Positions 45,016-54,500 of a stretch of DNA of 64,000 nt are shown one piece after another. The stretch comes from JAKQIM01 sp029557965 (GTDB lineage: Bacteria; Chloroflexota; Anaerolineae; Anaerolineales; UBA4823). The stretch spans positions 1-64,000 of the forward strand of contig DAOQUL010000012.1 of NCBI GenBank assembly GCA_035341015.1, written 5' to 3'. The translations under genes were made by a program, and so were the position numbers. Positions within the stretch are counted from its first letter, which is position 1, and the number at the start of each line of letters is the position of its first letter. The notes under the pieces are model-generated. The model worked only from the letters and a program-made list of their open reading frames with translations. It was not told the origin of the DNA and ran no database searches.

Positions 45016-45920
45016 GGGTTTTTTTCCTGGTTATCGTTAAATAGTTGGGGATAGATTACCGATAATTTGAGAATGCGATTGGCCGCCGGGCGGAAGGGGG
45101 TCTGGTAATTCTGCAGGGCAGCCGAGTCGAGCATCCCCAGTTGGTGGGGGTATTCTCGATAGATATACTGGAGCAGGTCTTGCAAGATGCCCAGCAGGGT
45201 GTTATGGATTTTGGGGTAGGTTTCTAGGGTGGTAAAAGCGGGTTGGTGGAAGAGGTAGCGGTCGGTTTCGGTGACGTACTTGGCAATCACATGCATGCGA
45301 GGCGAGCGGGGAATGGGTGCGATGCCGTACCATTGGTGGTGCAGGGATTTCAGACCAGCGGTGTTACAGATGAGATCGGCGGCCTTGATGGTGCGCGCGG
45401 CTGGCGAGGCGGCTGCCAGGCCGCCATAATAAACCATGGCGGCCTCTTTGCCAGTGCCGGGCCGGATGAGGGCCTTCAGGCAGGCCAGGATCTCGTCATC
45501 CAGATTTGGTGAGTATGGTTTGCCAGCCAGGGGGCGAACTTGAGACAAGTAAGCCCGCACTTCACTTTCGGTGATCAGCAAGTCTTCGAGCATATCGTGC
45601 CAGAGGCCGCAGACGATGATGAAGGGATCGGTGACGGATAAGACGTTGGCCAGGCACCAGGCCACATCGACAAGGTGATAGAGATAGGGGAAGGCCCCGG
45701 CCGCGTGTTGGTAGGTTATCCCCGCATGCCGCTCAGCCGCCAAGAGCAGGGCATACCCCACCAGCGGCTCGCCAGAGAACTGCACCAGAATGTCGTAGAC
45801 GTTTTCTGAGAGCGGCCTCAGGTTTAGGTCAAAGGCGATCTTGCGCAGAACCTCGGCTCCGGCCGGGCAGGCTGGGGCATAGGGCTGTATCAAGTCGGGG
45901 ATTTGTAACGGCTTGAGCAT
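45012..45920 (-). CDS. HD-domain protein resembling the (p)ppGpp hydrolase fold
   Basis: 302 residues. His in PYLYHLVDVAWCLA, HD pair in GLWHDMLEDLLIT and KAADLICNTAGL follow the order of metal-binding motifs in the RelA/SpoT hydrolase domain. No synthetase domain is present and the motifs are divergent, so a small-alarmone hydrolase or another phosphohydrolase are both possible. The gene begins 5 bases after a TATAAT and overlaps the E1 gene by ATGA, suggesting that it leads this minus-strand group. Confidence 0.6.
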   Translation of the reverse strand: MLKPLQIPDLIQPYAPACPAGAEVLRKIAFDLNLRPLSENVYDILVQFSGEPLVGYALLLAAERHAGITYQHAAGAFPYLYHLVDVAWCLANVLSVTDPFIIVCGLWHDMLEDLLITESEVRAYLSQVRPLAGKPYSPNLDDEILACLKALIRPGTGKEAAMVYYGGLAAASPAARTIKAADLICNTAGLKSLHHQWYGIAPIPRSPRMHVIAKYVTETDRYLFHQPAFTTLETYPKIHNTLLGILQDLLQYIYREYPHQLGMLDSAALQNYQTPFRPAANRILKLSVIYPQLFNDNQEKNP

Positions 45921-45925
45921 ATCCT

Positions 45926-45931
45926 ATTATA
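45926..45931 (-). promoter_or_regulatory. -10 box of the HD-domain gene, leaderless arrangement
   Basis: TATAAT on the minus strand ends 5 bases before the ATG; the intervening AGGAT is too close to act as a normal ribosome binding site. Confidence 0.55.
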
Positions 45932-46019
45932 ATCACAATTTTTAAAATAGACCATCAGCCAGGCAGAATGGGGCCGGGCTTGAAAAAGGAACTGTAATCT
46001 TGTGCGGCCCAATTGGGTG

Positions 46020-46025
46020 TAAAAT
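46020..46025 (+). promoter_or_regulatory. -10-like box of the sigma-fusion gene
   Basis: TAAAAT ends 6 bases before the ATG of the 1530-residue protein. There is no Shine-Dalgarno sequence. With the HD gene promoter it makes a compact divergent promoter region of 111 bp. Confidence 0.5.
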
Positions 46026-46031
46026 CGCTTT

Positions 46032-49000
46032 ATGGCCAAGCTAGGCGAACGTTCAGCCTTCAAGGGCCCGGCGCACTTCTTGCCCTCGGTGTATTCCAAG
46101 GATGAAGAAGAAGCGCTTGAACTGGCTTATCTGCTGCAGAACAGCCGTCCGGGTGACCTTGCGTTGTTAGAGACTTTGGTGGGTCGTTTTGCCGCGCCGG
46201 TTTGTGGTATGGTGCAGATGGTGCTGGATGACCCCGAGGCGCCGCCCTCGCATGATGAGATTGGGCTGGCTGTGCAAAACGTTTTTGCTGATGCGGTGCG
46301 GCACGTAGATCAGTTCAGGGGCGAAGAGCGCGTGCAAAGCTGGCTGTTGGGGTTGGCGTTTCGCCGGGCACAGCAACAGCGGCGTTGGGCCCGGGTGCGG
46401 GCTGCTGGCGTGCAAAGGGATTGTCACGCGGATGCAGATGCTTGGGCCAGCGTAGACGCCTTGCCTGATAAACTGCGCTGGCCTCTTCTGTTGTACTATG
46501 CCCAGGGGCTCAGGCTGACCGAGCTGGCGTATGTGCTGCGTATTTCTCTCCAAGAGGCCCAGGCGCGGCTGGGTGCGGCGCGCCATCAACTGCTGGTGCG
46601 GCCGCCGGCTGCGCATCTCCTCCCCGCTCTCCAGTCCTGCATCGATGAACCCGACAAAGAAGATGCCTTTGAACAAAGCCAAAAACTGGAACTTCATCTG
46701 GCCGGCTGCCAGGCATGCGGAACTTACCTGCAAAAATTGCGGGCGTTGGATGGCGCACTGAGGCAGCAGTTGGCAGGGCGTTGGCCTGTGCTTGCATTGG
46801 ATGGCGGGCAGTTGGACAACTTGCGCCAGGGCGTTGAAACCCTTCTCCACCAGCCCGGTGGGCGGCGGAAGGGAACTGCCGGGATGATGCCCCTCTCACT
46901 GCGCAAGGTGGCCTGGGTTGGCGGCCTGGTTGTGGTGGTGGGGGTGGTGTTGGCGAGCCTCCTGTTGGCCAACCCACTGGCAGGCGAATTCAACCCTGTG
47001 GCAATCGAAGCGCCGGATGTCCTCCCAACACCGTTGATGGGAGCGGTTCCAGAATCGATTGCTGGTGGGCAAGAAGCGGTGCAAGGCGATGCGACCTACG
47101 CTTACCAGTTCATCACGCCTGCCATCTCGGGGGATGGCAATTGGCTGGCGTATACCAGATCCAGTTTTTCGGCTGGCTTTGATGAAGCACCGGGCGCGGT
47201 GATGGTAGAAACCTGGCTCTACGAACGCGCTACGCACAGCTCACTGCTCTTGAATTCAGCTACGGACGGATATATGGAATTCGGACATTGGATTGCCATG
47301 GCCCCCAGCCTGTCATCGGATGGGCGTTGGGTGGCTTACGGCAGCGTGGGCAAGGCTTTGGCAGATGGGGGGCTGCCCTGCCTGACGCCTGATGGGCAAA
47401 TGTGTGCCGATATTTTTGTGTACGACCGCCAAACTGGAACCACGGCGCAGATCACGGGTGGGTTCCATCATGTCCCGGCAAATGGGTTCAGCATTGCACC
47501 CACGATTTCGGCTGATGGGCGCTGGGTGGCATTTTGGTCATCTGCCAACAACCTGATGGCAGATGATGATGGACAATGTGAAACGGCTGAAGGGCTGACG
47601 ATATACTGCCTGGACGTCTACTTGTACGACCGGCAGGAGAAAAATCTGGTCCGGGTTCCGGTGGGGGTGCCGCCCGCGGATGGTTTGATCTCTAGCTTTA
47701 GCCGTTTGGGTCTTTCGGCAGATGGGCAATGGCTGGCCTTTGCCGTGCCCGGAGAAAGCCGCTTGGGGGCAGCGCTGGGCATTGGGAGCGGTACCATGCA
47801 GGTGGTGGTTTTCGACCGGCTGGCAGGTTCTTACGAGATTGGCAGCCAGACTGCCGAGGGTGAGCCTGGTAATGGGTGGGCTTTTTCTCCAGATCTTTCA
47901 TCCGATGGTCGTTACCTGGCCTTTGCTTCGTCTTCGTCGAACCTGGTGCCGGGGGACGCGAATAATTATAGCGATGTGTTTGTGCGCGACCGCCAGACGG
48001 GTGAGATCGAAATGATCAGCCGGGCGGTGGGCGGCGGGCTGGCGGATTATGCCAGCGGTTCCAGTAATCCATTTTACGGTTTGCGGATTTCGGCAGATGG
48101 TCGTTATGTGCTGTTCTTATCCTCGGCTGATAATTTGACCGCTGAGGTGGTTACAAACTGCCGGGTCGAAGGCTGCAGCTCGCTTTATCTGCACGACCGG
48201 CAAAGCGGCACAACCGGGCTGGTGGAACCTGGGGGATCTACGACGCTGCTGTTCCCGGTCTTATCAGACGATGCCCGGTGGATCTCATATTGGAATCATG
48301 GCATGGAGGGGTGGGCGGCTGAAAGCCGGCTGGTGTTATACGACCGGCAGCGCAGTTGGCGGCGTGCGGTTGCCGAGCTGCCCAGTATGCCTCAGCTTAA
48401 CTGGGATGAGGTGAACTCGTTTAGCGAGACACAACAGCAGGCCAACGCGCTGGCCTTCTCGCCAAACGGAAGTTTGCTCGCAGGCGCCTACAGCGATGGC
48501 AAGGTGCGCATTTGGAATGTGAATGCGCTGAATTATGAGACCACCTTGCAGAGTGAGGCCCTGTCGGCTTTCACCAGCCTGACCTTTTCTCCAGATAATC
48601 AACTGCTGGCGGCAGGGGCGGCAAATGGGTCTGTGTACGCCTGGCACCTGACCGACAGCCAGGGGACCTATACGCTCGAGGGGCATCCGGGGCGCATTAT
48701 AAGTGTGCAGTTCATGCCTGAGGGGGATGAATTGGCAGTGGCAACGAGCGAGGCTGTGTGGCTCTGGCGCAATCACGACCGGGTGATGACCCGCGTGGCG
48801 ACCCTGACCTATGCGCCGGGCACAGTGAATGGGATTGCCCTGTCACCGGCGGGCGGTTTGATGGCGGTGGGGGCGGCGGATGGAACGGTATGGCTGCAGT
48901 TGATCCCCTCGGGGATGGTGCTGGCGCGCCTGGGTGGGCACGAAACCGGTGTGGTGGGGGTGGCTTTCTCGCCGGATGGAGAGCTGCTGGCGTCGCGCTC

Positions 49001-50624
49001 GCAAGATGGTGTGATCCAGATCTGGCGGGTGGATTGGAAGGGTTTTGGGTCCCTGCAGGTGACGGCTGACCAGGCATTGACCCTGGCGGATTGGGCGGGC
49101 GACCTGGTATTTTCGCCAGATGGCGCTTACCTGGCCTCGGGCACTTTGGAGCAGGGCTTGTGGCTGTGGAACCTCTTGGATCACCAGGCGGGGGTTGTGA
49201 TGCCGTACAATGCCAACCCAGGCGGGGTGAGGGCCCTGGCATTTTCTGCCGATGGGGCCTGGTTGGCGACCGGCCTGCCCAGCGGGTTGACCTTGTGGCG
49301 CAGCCCCATGGTGGCTGGTGCCGTCCGGGTTTTTGTGCCGATGGGCGCAGGAACTTCTGTGCAGACGTTCAACCGGCCGATCTTTATGCCGGGAGGGCGG
49401 CTGGGGCCGGTGGGCAGCGGATCGGCCAACCCGCTGACGTTGTACCAGGCGAGTGGTATTTTGAATGGGATGCTGCTGGCCCCGCGCCGTTTGCCAGAAA
49501 ACGCCGTGTTTGCAGGTGCCTATATGACAGACGATGGAATGGCGGTGTTGGGTTACCGTCTCAGCGGGCCGCCTGGCTCGGAGGCCTACTCAGAGTTGTG
49601 GATTGCGGAACGGCCGGTGGCGTATGGCAGCGCAGCCGGGTTGGTGGGTGAAGGGGCGGTCATCGAACGGGTGGGGATTGGCGAGGGCCTGGCGGCTGAG
49701 TATGTACGCGGCGATTGGGCAATTGATGAAGGCATGCAGACGGATGAATACCAGTGGTACCCCTGGGACGTGAATGCTCCAGTGCAGTACCTGGCCTGGC
49801 AGCAAGCGAGCATGCTGGTGGGCATCGAATACCGCCTCGTCCAGGCCGGTGATGCGGGGGATGAGCTAGGGGCATTTGCGCTGACGCGGGATGACCTGGT
49901 GCAGATTGCACAGGGGATGGAACATCTGCCATCTGCAGGCCTGGGGGCAGAAACGCTGTATCCTTATGTGGTGCAAGATGGGGATGCCTGTTTGCTGATC
50001 GCCAGCCGTTTTGGTGTTTCGGTTGAAACGATCATCCAGGTGAACGGCTTGACCGGCGGTTGCGATTTGATCTATGCCGGGCAGACTTTGCTTGTGCCGC
50101 TTACTTCGTACCGTGTTTTGTTGGCCGAACAAGACCTGGGCTGCGACGGTACGGTGGAGCGGGTGCAAACCATCCCCAGCTCAGGTTCAGACGCAGAGAT
50201 CATCAACGGCATTACCCTGGAAAGCATGGACGAGATCGGCTTCTATCATCAGGCCTGGATCTATTCGATTGCCGAGAGCCCGGCCAGCTTTTTGATGGGG
50301 CCGTACTTGTTTAGCCTGCAGGAGGACGCCTGCAAAGATTTGCTGGCCTTCAATGTGTTGGGCGGGCAGGATGCGGGCTTCAAAGTGTACCGCTGGACAG
50401 AGGGGCAGATGGTGCAGGTGTTGGATTCGCCTGGCACTGCCATGGGAGATCTGCCTTTGGGTGAGACGGGATCGATTACAACCACGGCCTTGTTCTATGA
50501 TGCGGCCCGCGGGGCGTGCGTCACCGCGACCTATACCTATACCTGGAACGGTACTGCCTTTGAAGAAACTGGCCGCACGGTGGATGAGGACTTGACTTGT
50601 AATGCTTCACCGGGTTCAAATTGA
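46032..50624 (+). CDS. ECF-sigma-like / zinc-finger / transmembrane / double beta-propeller / LysM fusion
   Basis: 1530 residues. Order of parts: sigma region 2-like (about 45-120; NVFADAVRHVDQFRGEERVQ and WLLGLAFRRAQQQRR), sigma region 4-like helix-turn-helix (about 142-190; LPDKLRWPLLLYYAQGL and LTELAYVLRISLQEAQARL), an anti-sigma-type HxxxCxxC motif (HLAGCQAC, 222-229), one transmembrane helix (about 293-313), a TolB/PD40-like propeller (about 345-780; repeated SADGRW and YDRQTG), a WD40 propeller (about 795-1100; ALAFSPNGSLLAGAYSDGK), an uncharacterised beta region, LysM (about 1311-1358) and a C-terminal domain. The topology predicts a cytoplasmic sigma part and an outer-surface sensor. 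Whether it still directs transcription is unknown. Confidence 0.8.
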   Translation: MAKLGERSAFKGPAHFLPSVYSKDEEEALELAYLLQNSRPGDLALLETLVGRFAAPVCGMVQMVLDDPEAPPSHDEIGLAVQNVFADAVRHVDQFRGEERVQSWLLGLAFRRAQQQRRWARVRAAGVQRDCHADADAWASVDALPDKLRWPLLLYYAQGLRLTELAYVLRISLQEAQARLGAARHQLLVRPPAAHLLPALQSCIDEPDKEDAFEQSQKLELHLAGCQACGTYLQKLRALDGALRQQLAGRWPVLALDGGQLDNLRQGVETLLHQPGGRRKGTAGMMPLSLRKVAWVGGLVVVVGVVLASLLLANPLAGEFNPVAIEAPDVLPTPLMGAVPESIAGGQEAVQGDATYAYQFITPAISGDGNWLAYTRSSFSAGFDEAPGAVMVETWLYERATHSSLLLNSATDGYMEFGHWIAMAPSLSSDGRWVAYGSVGKALADGGLPCLTPDGQMCADIFVYDRQTGTTAQITGGFHHVPANGFSIAPTISADGRWVAFWSSANNLMADDDGQCETAEGLTIYCLDVYLYDRQEKNLVRVPVGVPPADGLISSFSRLGLSADGQWLAFAVPGESRLGAALGIGSGTMQVVVFDRLAGSYEIGSQTAEGEPGNGWAFSPDLSSDGRYLAFASSSSNLVPGDANNYSDVFVRDRQTGEIEMISRAVGGGLADYASGSSNPFYGLRISADGRYVLFLSSADNLTAEVVTNCRVEGCSSLYLHDRQSGTTGLVEPGGSTTLLFPVLSDDARWISYWNHGMEGWAAESRLVLYDRQRSWRRAVAELPSMPQLNWDEVNSFSETQQQANALAFSPNGSLLAGAYSDGKVRIWNVNALNYETTLQSEALSAFTSLTFSPDNQLLAAGAANGSVYAWHLTDSQGTYTLEGHPGRIISVQFMPEGDELAVATSEAVWLWRNHDRVMTRVATLTYAPGTVNGIALSPAGGLMAVGAADGTVWLQLIPSGMVLARLGGHETGVVGVAFSPDGELLASRSQDGVIQIWRVDWKGFGSLQVTADQALTLADWAGDLVFSPDGAYLASGTLEQGLWLWNLLDHQAGVVMPYNANPGGVRALAFSADGAWLATGLPSGLTLWRSPMVAGAVRVFVPMGAGTSVQTFNRPIFMPGGRLGPVGSGSANPLTLYQASGILNGMLLAPRRLPENAVFAGAYMTDDGMAVLGYRLSGPPGSEAYSELWIAERPVAYGSAAGLVGEGAVIERVGIGEGLAAEYVRGDWAIDEGMQTDEYQWYPWDVNAPVQYLAWQQASMLVGIEYRLVQAGDAGDELGAFALTRDDLVQIAQGMEHLPSAGLGAETLYPYVVQDGDACLLIASRFGVSVETIIQVNGLTGGCDLIYAGQTLLVPLTSYRVLLAEQDLGCDGTVERVQTIPSSGSDAEIINGITLESMDEIGFYHQAWIYSIAESPASFLMGPYLFSLQEDACKDLLAFNVLGGQDAGFKVYRWTEGQMVQVLDSPGTAMGDLPLGETGSITTTALFYDAARGACVTATYTYTWNGTAFEETGRTVDEDLTCNASPGSN

Positions 50625-50649
50625 TATCATTCAGGTTGCAGAAGTATCA

Positions 50650-50655
50650 TATAAT
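50650..50655 (+). promoter_or_regulatory. -10 box of the phosphatase gene, leaderless arrangement
   Basis: TATAAT ends 6 bases before the ATG chosen for the phosphatase. Its presence shows that the longer in-frame start at 50602 is unlikely. Confidence 0.6.
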
Positions 50656-50661
50656 AAGAGC

Positions 50662-51198
50662 ATGAAAACCTCTGATCTTTTGGCACGCGAATCTTATTGG
50701 GTGCTGTCGAAGCGTTTGCTGGCCGGCAAGTATCCGGGGACAAAGGATGAGGGAGAAACCCGCCAGCGCCTGGGCTGGCTGCTGGACCAGGGGATCACGT
50801 TTTTTGTGGATTTGACCGAGGAAGGTGAGGGGGGCAAGGAGCCGTATGAGTTCATCTTGATGGAAGAGGCTCTGGCGCGCGGGGTCACTGCCATCCGGCA
50901 CCATAAGCCGATTCGAGATTTTGGCGTGCCGACCGAGGAAGAGATGATCCAAACCCTGGATGCGCTGGATGTGGCGTTGGCTGCGGGCCACCGGGTGTAT
51001 GTGCATTGTGCAGGTGGGATTGGCCGCACTGGCATGGTGGTGGGCTGTTACCTGGTGCGCAATGGGATTGGACTATCGGGCCAGCATGCGTTGGATCACC
51101 TGGCACGGCTGCGCAAAGATACGGTTGACGCGTGGCAAGAGTCGCCTGAAACCCCGGCCCAGCGAAAAATGGTGTTGGGCTGGTCGCTTCACAAATGA
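50662..51198 (+). CDS. Dual-specificity / tyrosine phosphatase-like protein
   Basis: 178 residues. The active-site P-loop VHCAGGIGRTG fits CX5R, and an upstream acidic loop region (DFGVPTEEEM) may supply the general-acid Asp. It begins with a segment ending LAGKYPG that is typical of this family, whose members remove phosphate from Tyr, Ser/Thr or phosphoinositide-like substrates. It lies 37 bp after the sigma fusion but has its own TATAAT. The stop codon lies inside the terminator stem. Confidence 0.85.
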   Translation: MKTSDLLARESYWVLSKRLLAGKYPGTKDEGETRQRLGWLLDQGITFFVDLTEEGEGGKEPYEFILMEEALARGVTAIRHHKPIRDFGVPTEEEMIQTLDALDVALAAGHRVYVHCAGGIGRTGMVVGCYLVRNGIGLSGQHALDHLARLRKDTVDAWQESPETPAQRKMVLGWSLHK

Positions 51199-51241
51199 TC
51201 AAAAAAGCGGTGCCTGCGCACCGCTTTTTTGATCATTTGTG
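51190..51241. terminator. Bidirectional terminator containing a stop codon
   Basis: A perfect 24-bp inverted repeat (51190-51213 with 51218-51241) with a 4-base loop and A6/T6 runs in the arms. The TGA of the phosphatase gene lies in the left arm and the PspC gene ends 4 bp beyond the right arm. Confidence 0.9.
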
Positions 51242-51244
51242 GGT

Positions 51245-51436
51245 TTATTCAGAGGGGATGACGATCCAGGCCAACAGATAGAGCAGGAGACCCGGTACGC
51301 CGCCAGGGATCAGGGCGATCAAGAAGGCCAGGCGAAACCAGAAGGCGCTGATGCCAAGAAATTCTCCGATGCCGCCGCATACCCCGGCAAAAATGCGGTT
51401 GCGCTTTGATCGGCGCAGGGTTTTTATGGTGCTCAT
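51245..51436 (-). CDS. PspC-domain small membrane protein
   Basis: 63 residues, a stand-alone PspC domain: basic start LRRSKRNRIFAGVCGGIGEF and one long hydrophobic segment (about 32-60). PspC proteins take part in envelope stress responses in several phyla. The ATG follows AAGGAGGT at good spacing. It faces the phosphatase gene across the shared terminator. Confidence 0.9.
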   Translation of the reverse strand: MSTIKTLRRSKRNRIFAGVCGGIGEFLGISAFWFRLAFLIALIPGGVPGLLLYLLAWIVIPSE

Positions 51437-51538
51437 AGGTTACCTCCTTGTAGGTTCGTACCAACTTGCTTTCACTACATTCTACGCACCATGGTTACGA
51501 AAGTTGCGCTACAAGTGAGGTTCAGGCCGGGTTGGGGT

Positions 51539-54500
51539 TTATGGGTTCATCCAGCGGCGGATGACTTCTCGGTGCGAGACCACGTTTTCGAGGTACATAC
51601 GGCGCATCCGTTCATCGTAAATCTGGTTGGCGCGATCTTGCAGCAAGACGTAGCCACGATGGAGGACATCGCGGGCGCGTTCATCCTGGTTGGCAAGCAG
51701 CACCTGGTAACAGACCTGGTAAATGCGAACCGGGGCTTCTGTGCCATCCAGCCCATGCTGATCTAGATGGTTGAGAATGACCTGGACGTGGGTGAGGGCC
51801 GCCTGCGGCTGTTGGTGCGCCAGCAGGGCGCTGGCCAGGCCCGCCAGCGATTCCATGAGCATGTTAGGGCTGCCAAAATCTGTGCGCAGTGCCACAGCCT
51901 GTTCGAAGGTGTCAACCGCCTCTTCGACCAGGCCAAGCGCAAGGCGCGCATACCCCAGGCGGGTGAGCGCGAAACCCTGGATGGGCCGGTCATTGGTATC
52001 TTCGGTCATCCGCAGGGCCTGTTCGTTCAGGTCGCAGGCAGCCTGGTAATTACCCAAGTAGTGGTGGACCATGCCAAGCTCTGAGGTACGCCAGATCTCG
52101 GCCCAGCGGTCGCCGATCTGGCGAGAGATGTGCAGGGCTTCTTCTACGTGCTGCAGGGCCTTGGGATAGTCGCCGATGGCTAACATGATATTGCCCATGT
52201 TGCTGAGGGTGATATTTTCTCCCCAGCGGTCGCCGATCTCGCGTGCGATTTGGAGTGCCTGGGCAAAGCAATCCCAGGCTTCGTTGTGGCGGCCGTGGGC
52301 ATGTAAGAAATAGCCGAGGGTGTTCAGCCCCCAGCATTCGCCAGGCCGGTCGCCGACCTCGCGGTAGATGGGCAAGGAGCGCTCAAAGTATTGGCGCGCG
52401 GCAAAGAAATTACCCTGATCTTCCATGGCCAGGCCGAGGTTGGTCATGGTCCAGCAGGCATTGCGGCGTTCGCCGATCTCGCTGAAAATATCGAGGGCTT
52501 GTTCAAAGTAAAGGCGGGCCGATTGGTATAGGCCGAGATTTTTCGAGACCACCCCCAGGTTTTTGAGGGCATTGCCCTCGCCGCGGCGGTCGCTCAGGCG
52601 GTCGCGGAAAAGGCGCAGGGCCTGTTGGTAATAATTGGATGCTTCTTGGTGTTTGCCCTGGGTGAGGGCCACGTCGCCAATCTCAATGTATAAGTTGGCG
52701 GCCAGGGGATAGCGATGTTTGCGCCGGGCGATCTGCAAGGCCTCATCGAGCTGGCCGTGGGCAACTTCGTAGGCGCCGATTGAGCGCAGGGCACGGCCCA
52801 ACTGCAATTGGCCCTGGGCTTGCAGGATCTGGTTGCTGTATTGGAAAGCGACGTCGATGACTTCTTTGGCAACCCATTGGGCATGGTCGAATATGGCCAG
52901 GTTGTTCAAAAAGAGGGCTTCTTTGACCTTGAGCTGGTTGCGAAGGATGGGTTGGTGAATGTGGCCGGCTGCCAACTGGAAGGCATGCAAGCCCTCTTGC
53001 GATAAGCCGGTGATATCAAAGTAACGTGCCATGCCAGAAAGCATGAGCCTGATATCAGCCAGGCGGGTGCGATCAATGGCCCAACGCCAGGCACTGCGCA
53101 AGTTTTCAAGTTCAGCATTGAGCTCGTCGAGGACGCGTTTGTCGCTGCGCAGGCGTCTCTCGCGCTGGTGCAAGAATTGGGCAAAGTAAGCGCAGTGGCG
53201 ATCGCGCCCGGCGGCTTCTAGGGCGGGCGTTTGCTGAAGCTTTGCAGCGGCATATTGGCGCAGGAATTCGTGGATTTCGTAGCGCCCCTGGGCCACGCGG
53301 CGCAGGTAGGTGTGTGCTACCAGGGCATCCAAGAAGAAAGGCGAGGCTTTGGCCACTTTTTGGGCGGCAAAAGCACTGAAGCCGCCGCGGAAGATGGACA
53401 GCCAGCGCATGATGTTTTGTTCTTCGTCTGACAGCAAGCTCCAGAACGAGTCGAATACGGCCAAAAGGCTGCGGTGACGCTGGGGCAGGTCGGGCCGGTC
53501 TGATGCCAGGAAGGCCAGGTTGCCCTGGATCTTCTCGTAGATCTCTTGGCAAGAGAAGGTTTGCACCCAGGCGGCGGCAAATTCGATGCCCAACGGCATG
53601 CCCTCTACCAGGCGGCAGATGCCCGCCACGTAGGGCTTATCTGCATCGGTCAATGTGAAATCGGGGGCAGCCCGGCGGGCATTGGCCAGGAAGAGCCTGA
53701 CCACGCTGGAGTCTTCGAGGTTGTTTTCGTTGTCGCTGGCGGGCAAGGGCATGCCGCCCAGCTCGAAGTTGGCTTCGCCAGTGATGCCCAGGTGCTCGCG
53801 GGCAGTGACCATGGTCTTGACCTGCGGGGCGCGCTCTAAGATGGTGTAGATCAGCGGAATCCCTTCGCAGAGATGGTCGAAGCTGTCTAACACCAGCAGG
53901 AGTTCCTTGTCGCGCAGGTAAGCCAGCAGTTGATTTTGGGGCTCTTTTGATCCGGCCAGCGGAAAGCGCAAGGCGTCGGCAATGGATGAGACCAAAAAAT
54001 CGACCGAGCTGAGCGAGGCTAGCGGTACAAAGAAAACCCCATCTGCGAAGTCTTCCAGGCTTTCGGCGGCAACCTGAATGCCCAGCCGGGTCTTGCCCAT
54101 GCCGCCAGGGCCCACCAGGGTGATCAGGCGGTTCTCTTGCAAGATGTGACGAAGCTTATGGATCTCATCCGCGCGGCCGACGAAATCGGAGAGGCTGGCG
54201 GGCAGGTTGTGTGGTATACCGGCAGCTTTGCGGGCTAATTCTTCAGCCAGGGGGAAGGTGGCGTAATCGGGGTGGCAAATCCACTCGCTGCCGACCCATT
54301 TGATGATCTGGTGTTCGATCAGCAGATCCATGCCGGTGCGCACCAGGCCAGGCAAACCGCGGGTATGCTTGTGGAACCATTCGACGAAGGCGTTGGGGAA
54401 TTCCCAATGCAGGCTCTGGCGCAGCCAGATGCGCACCCCTGAGAGCGAGACCGGCTCAAGGGCCACACTGGCGCGCAGGGGGGCTTCTTGGGGCAGGCCG

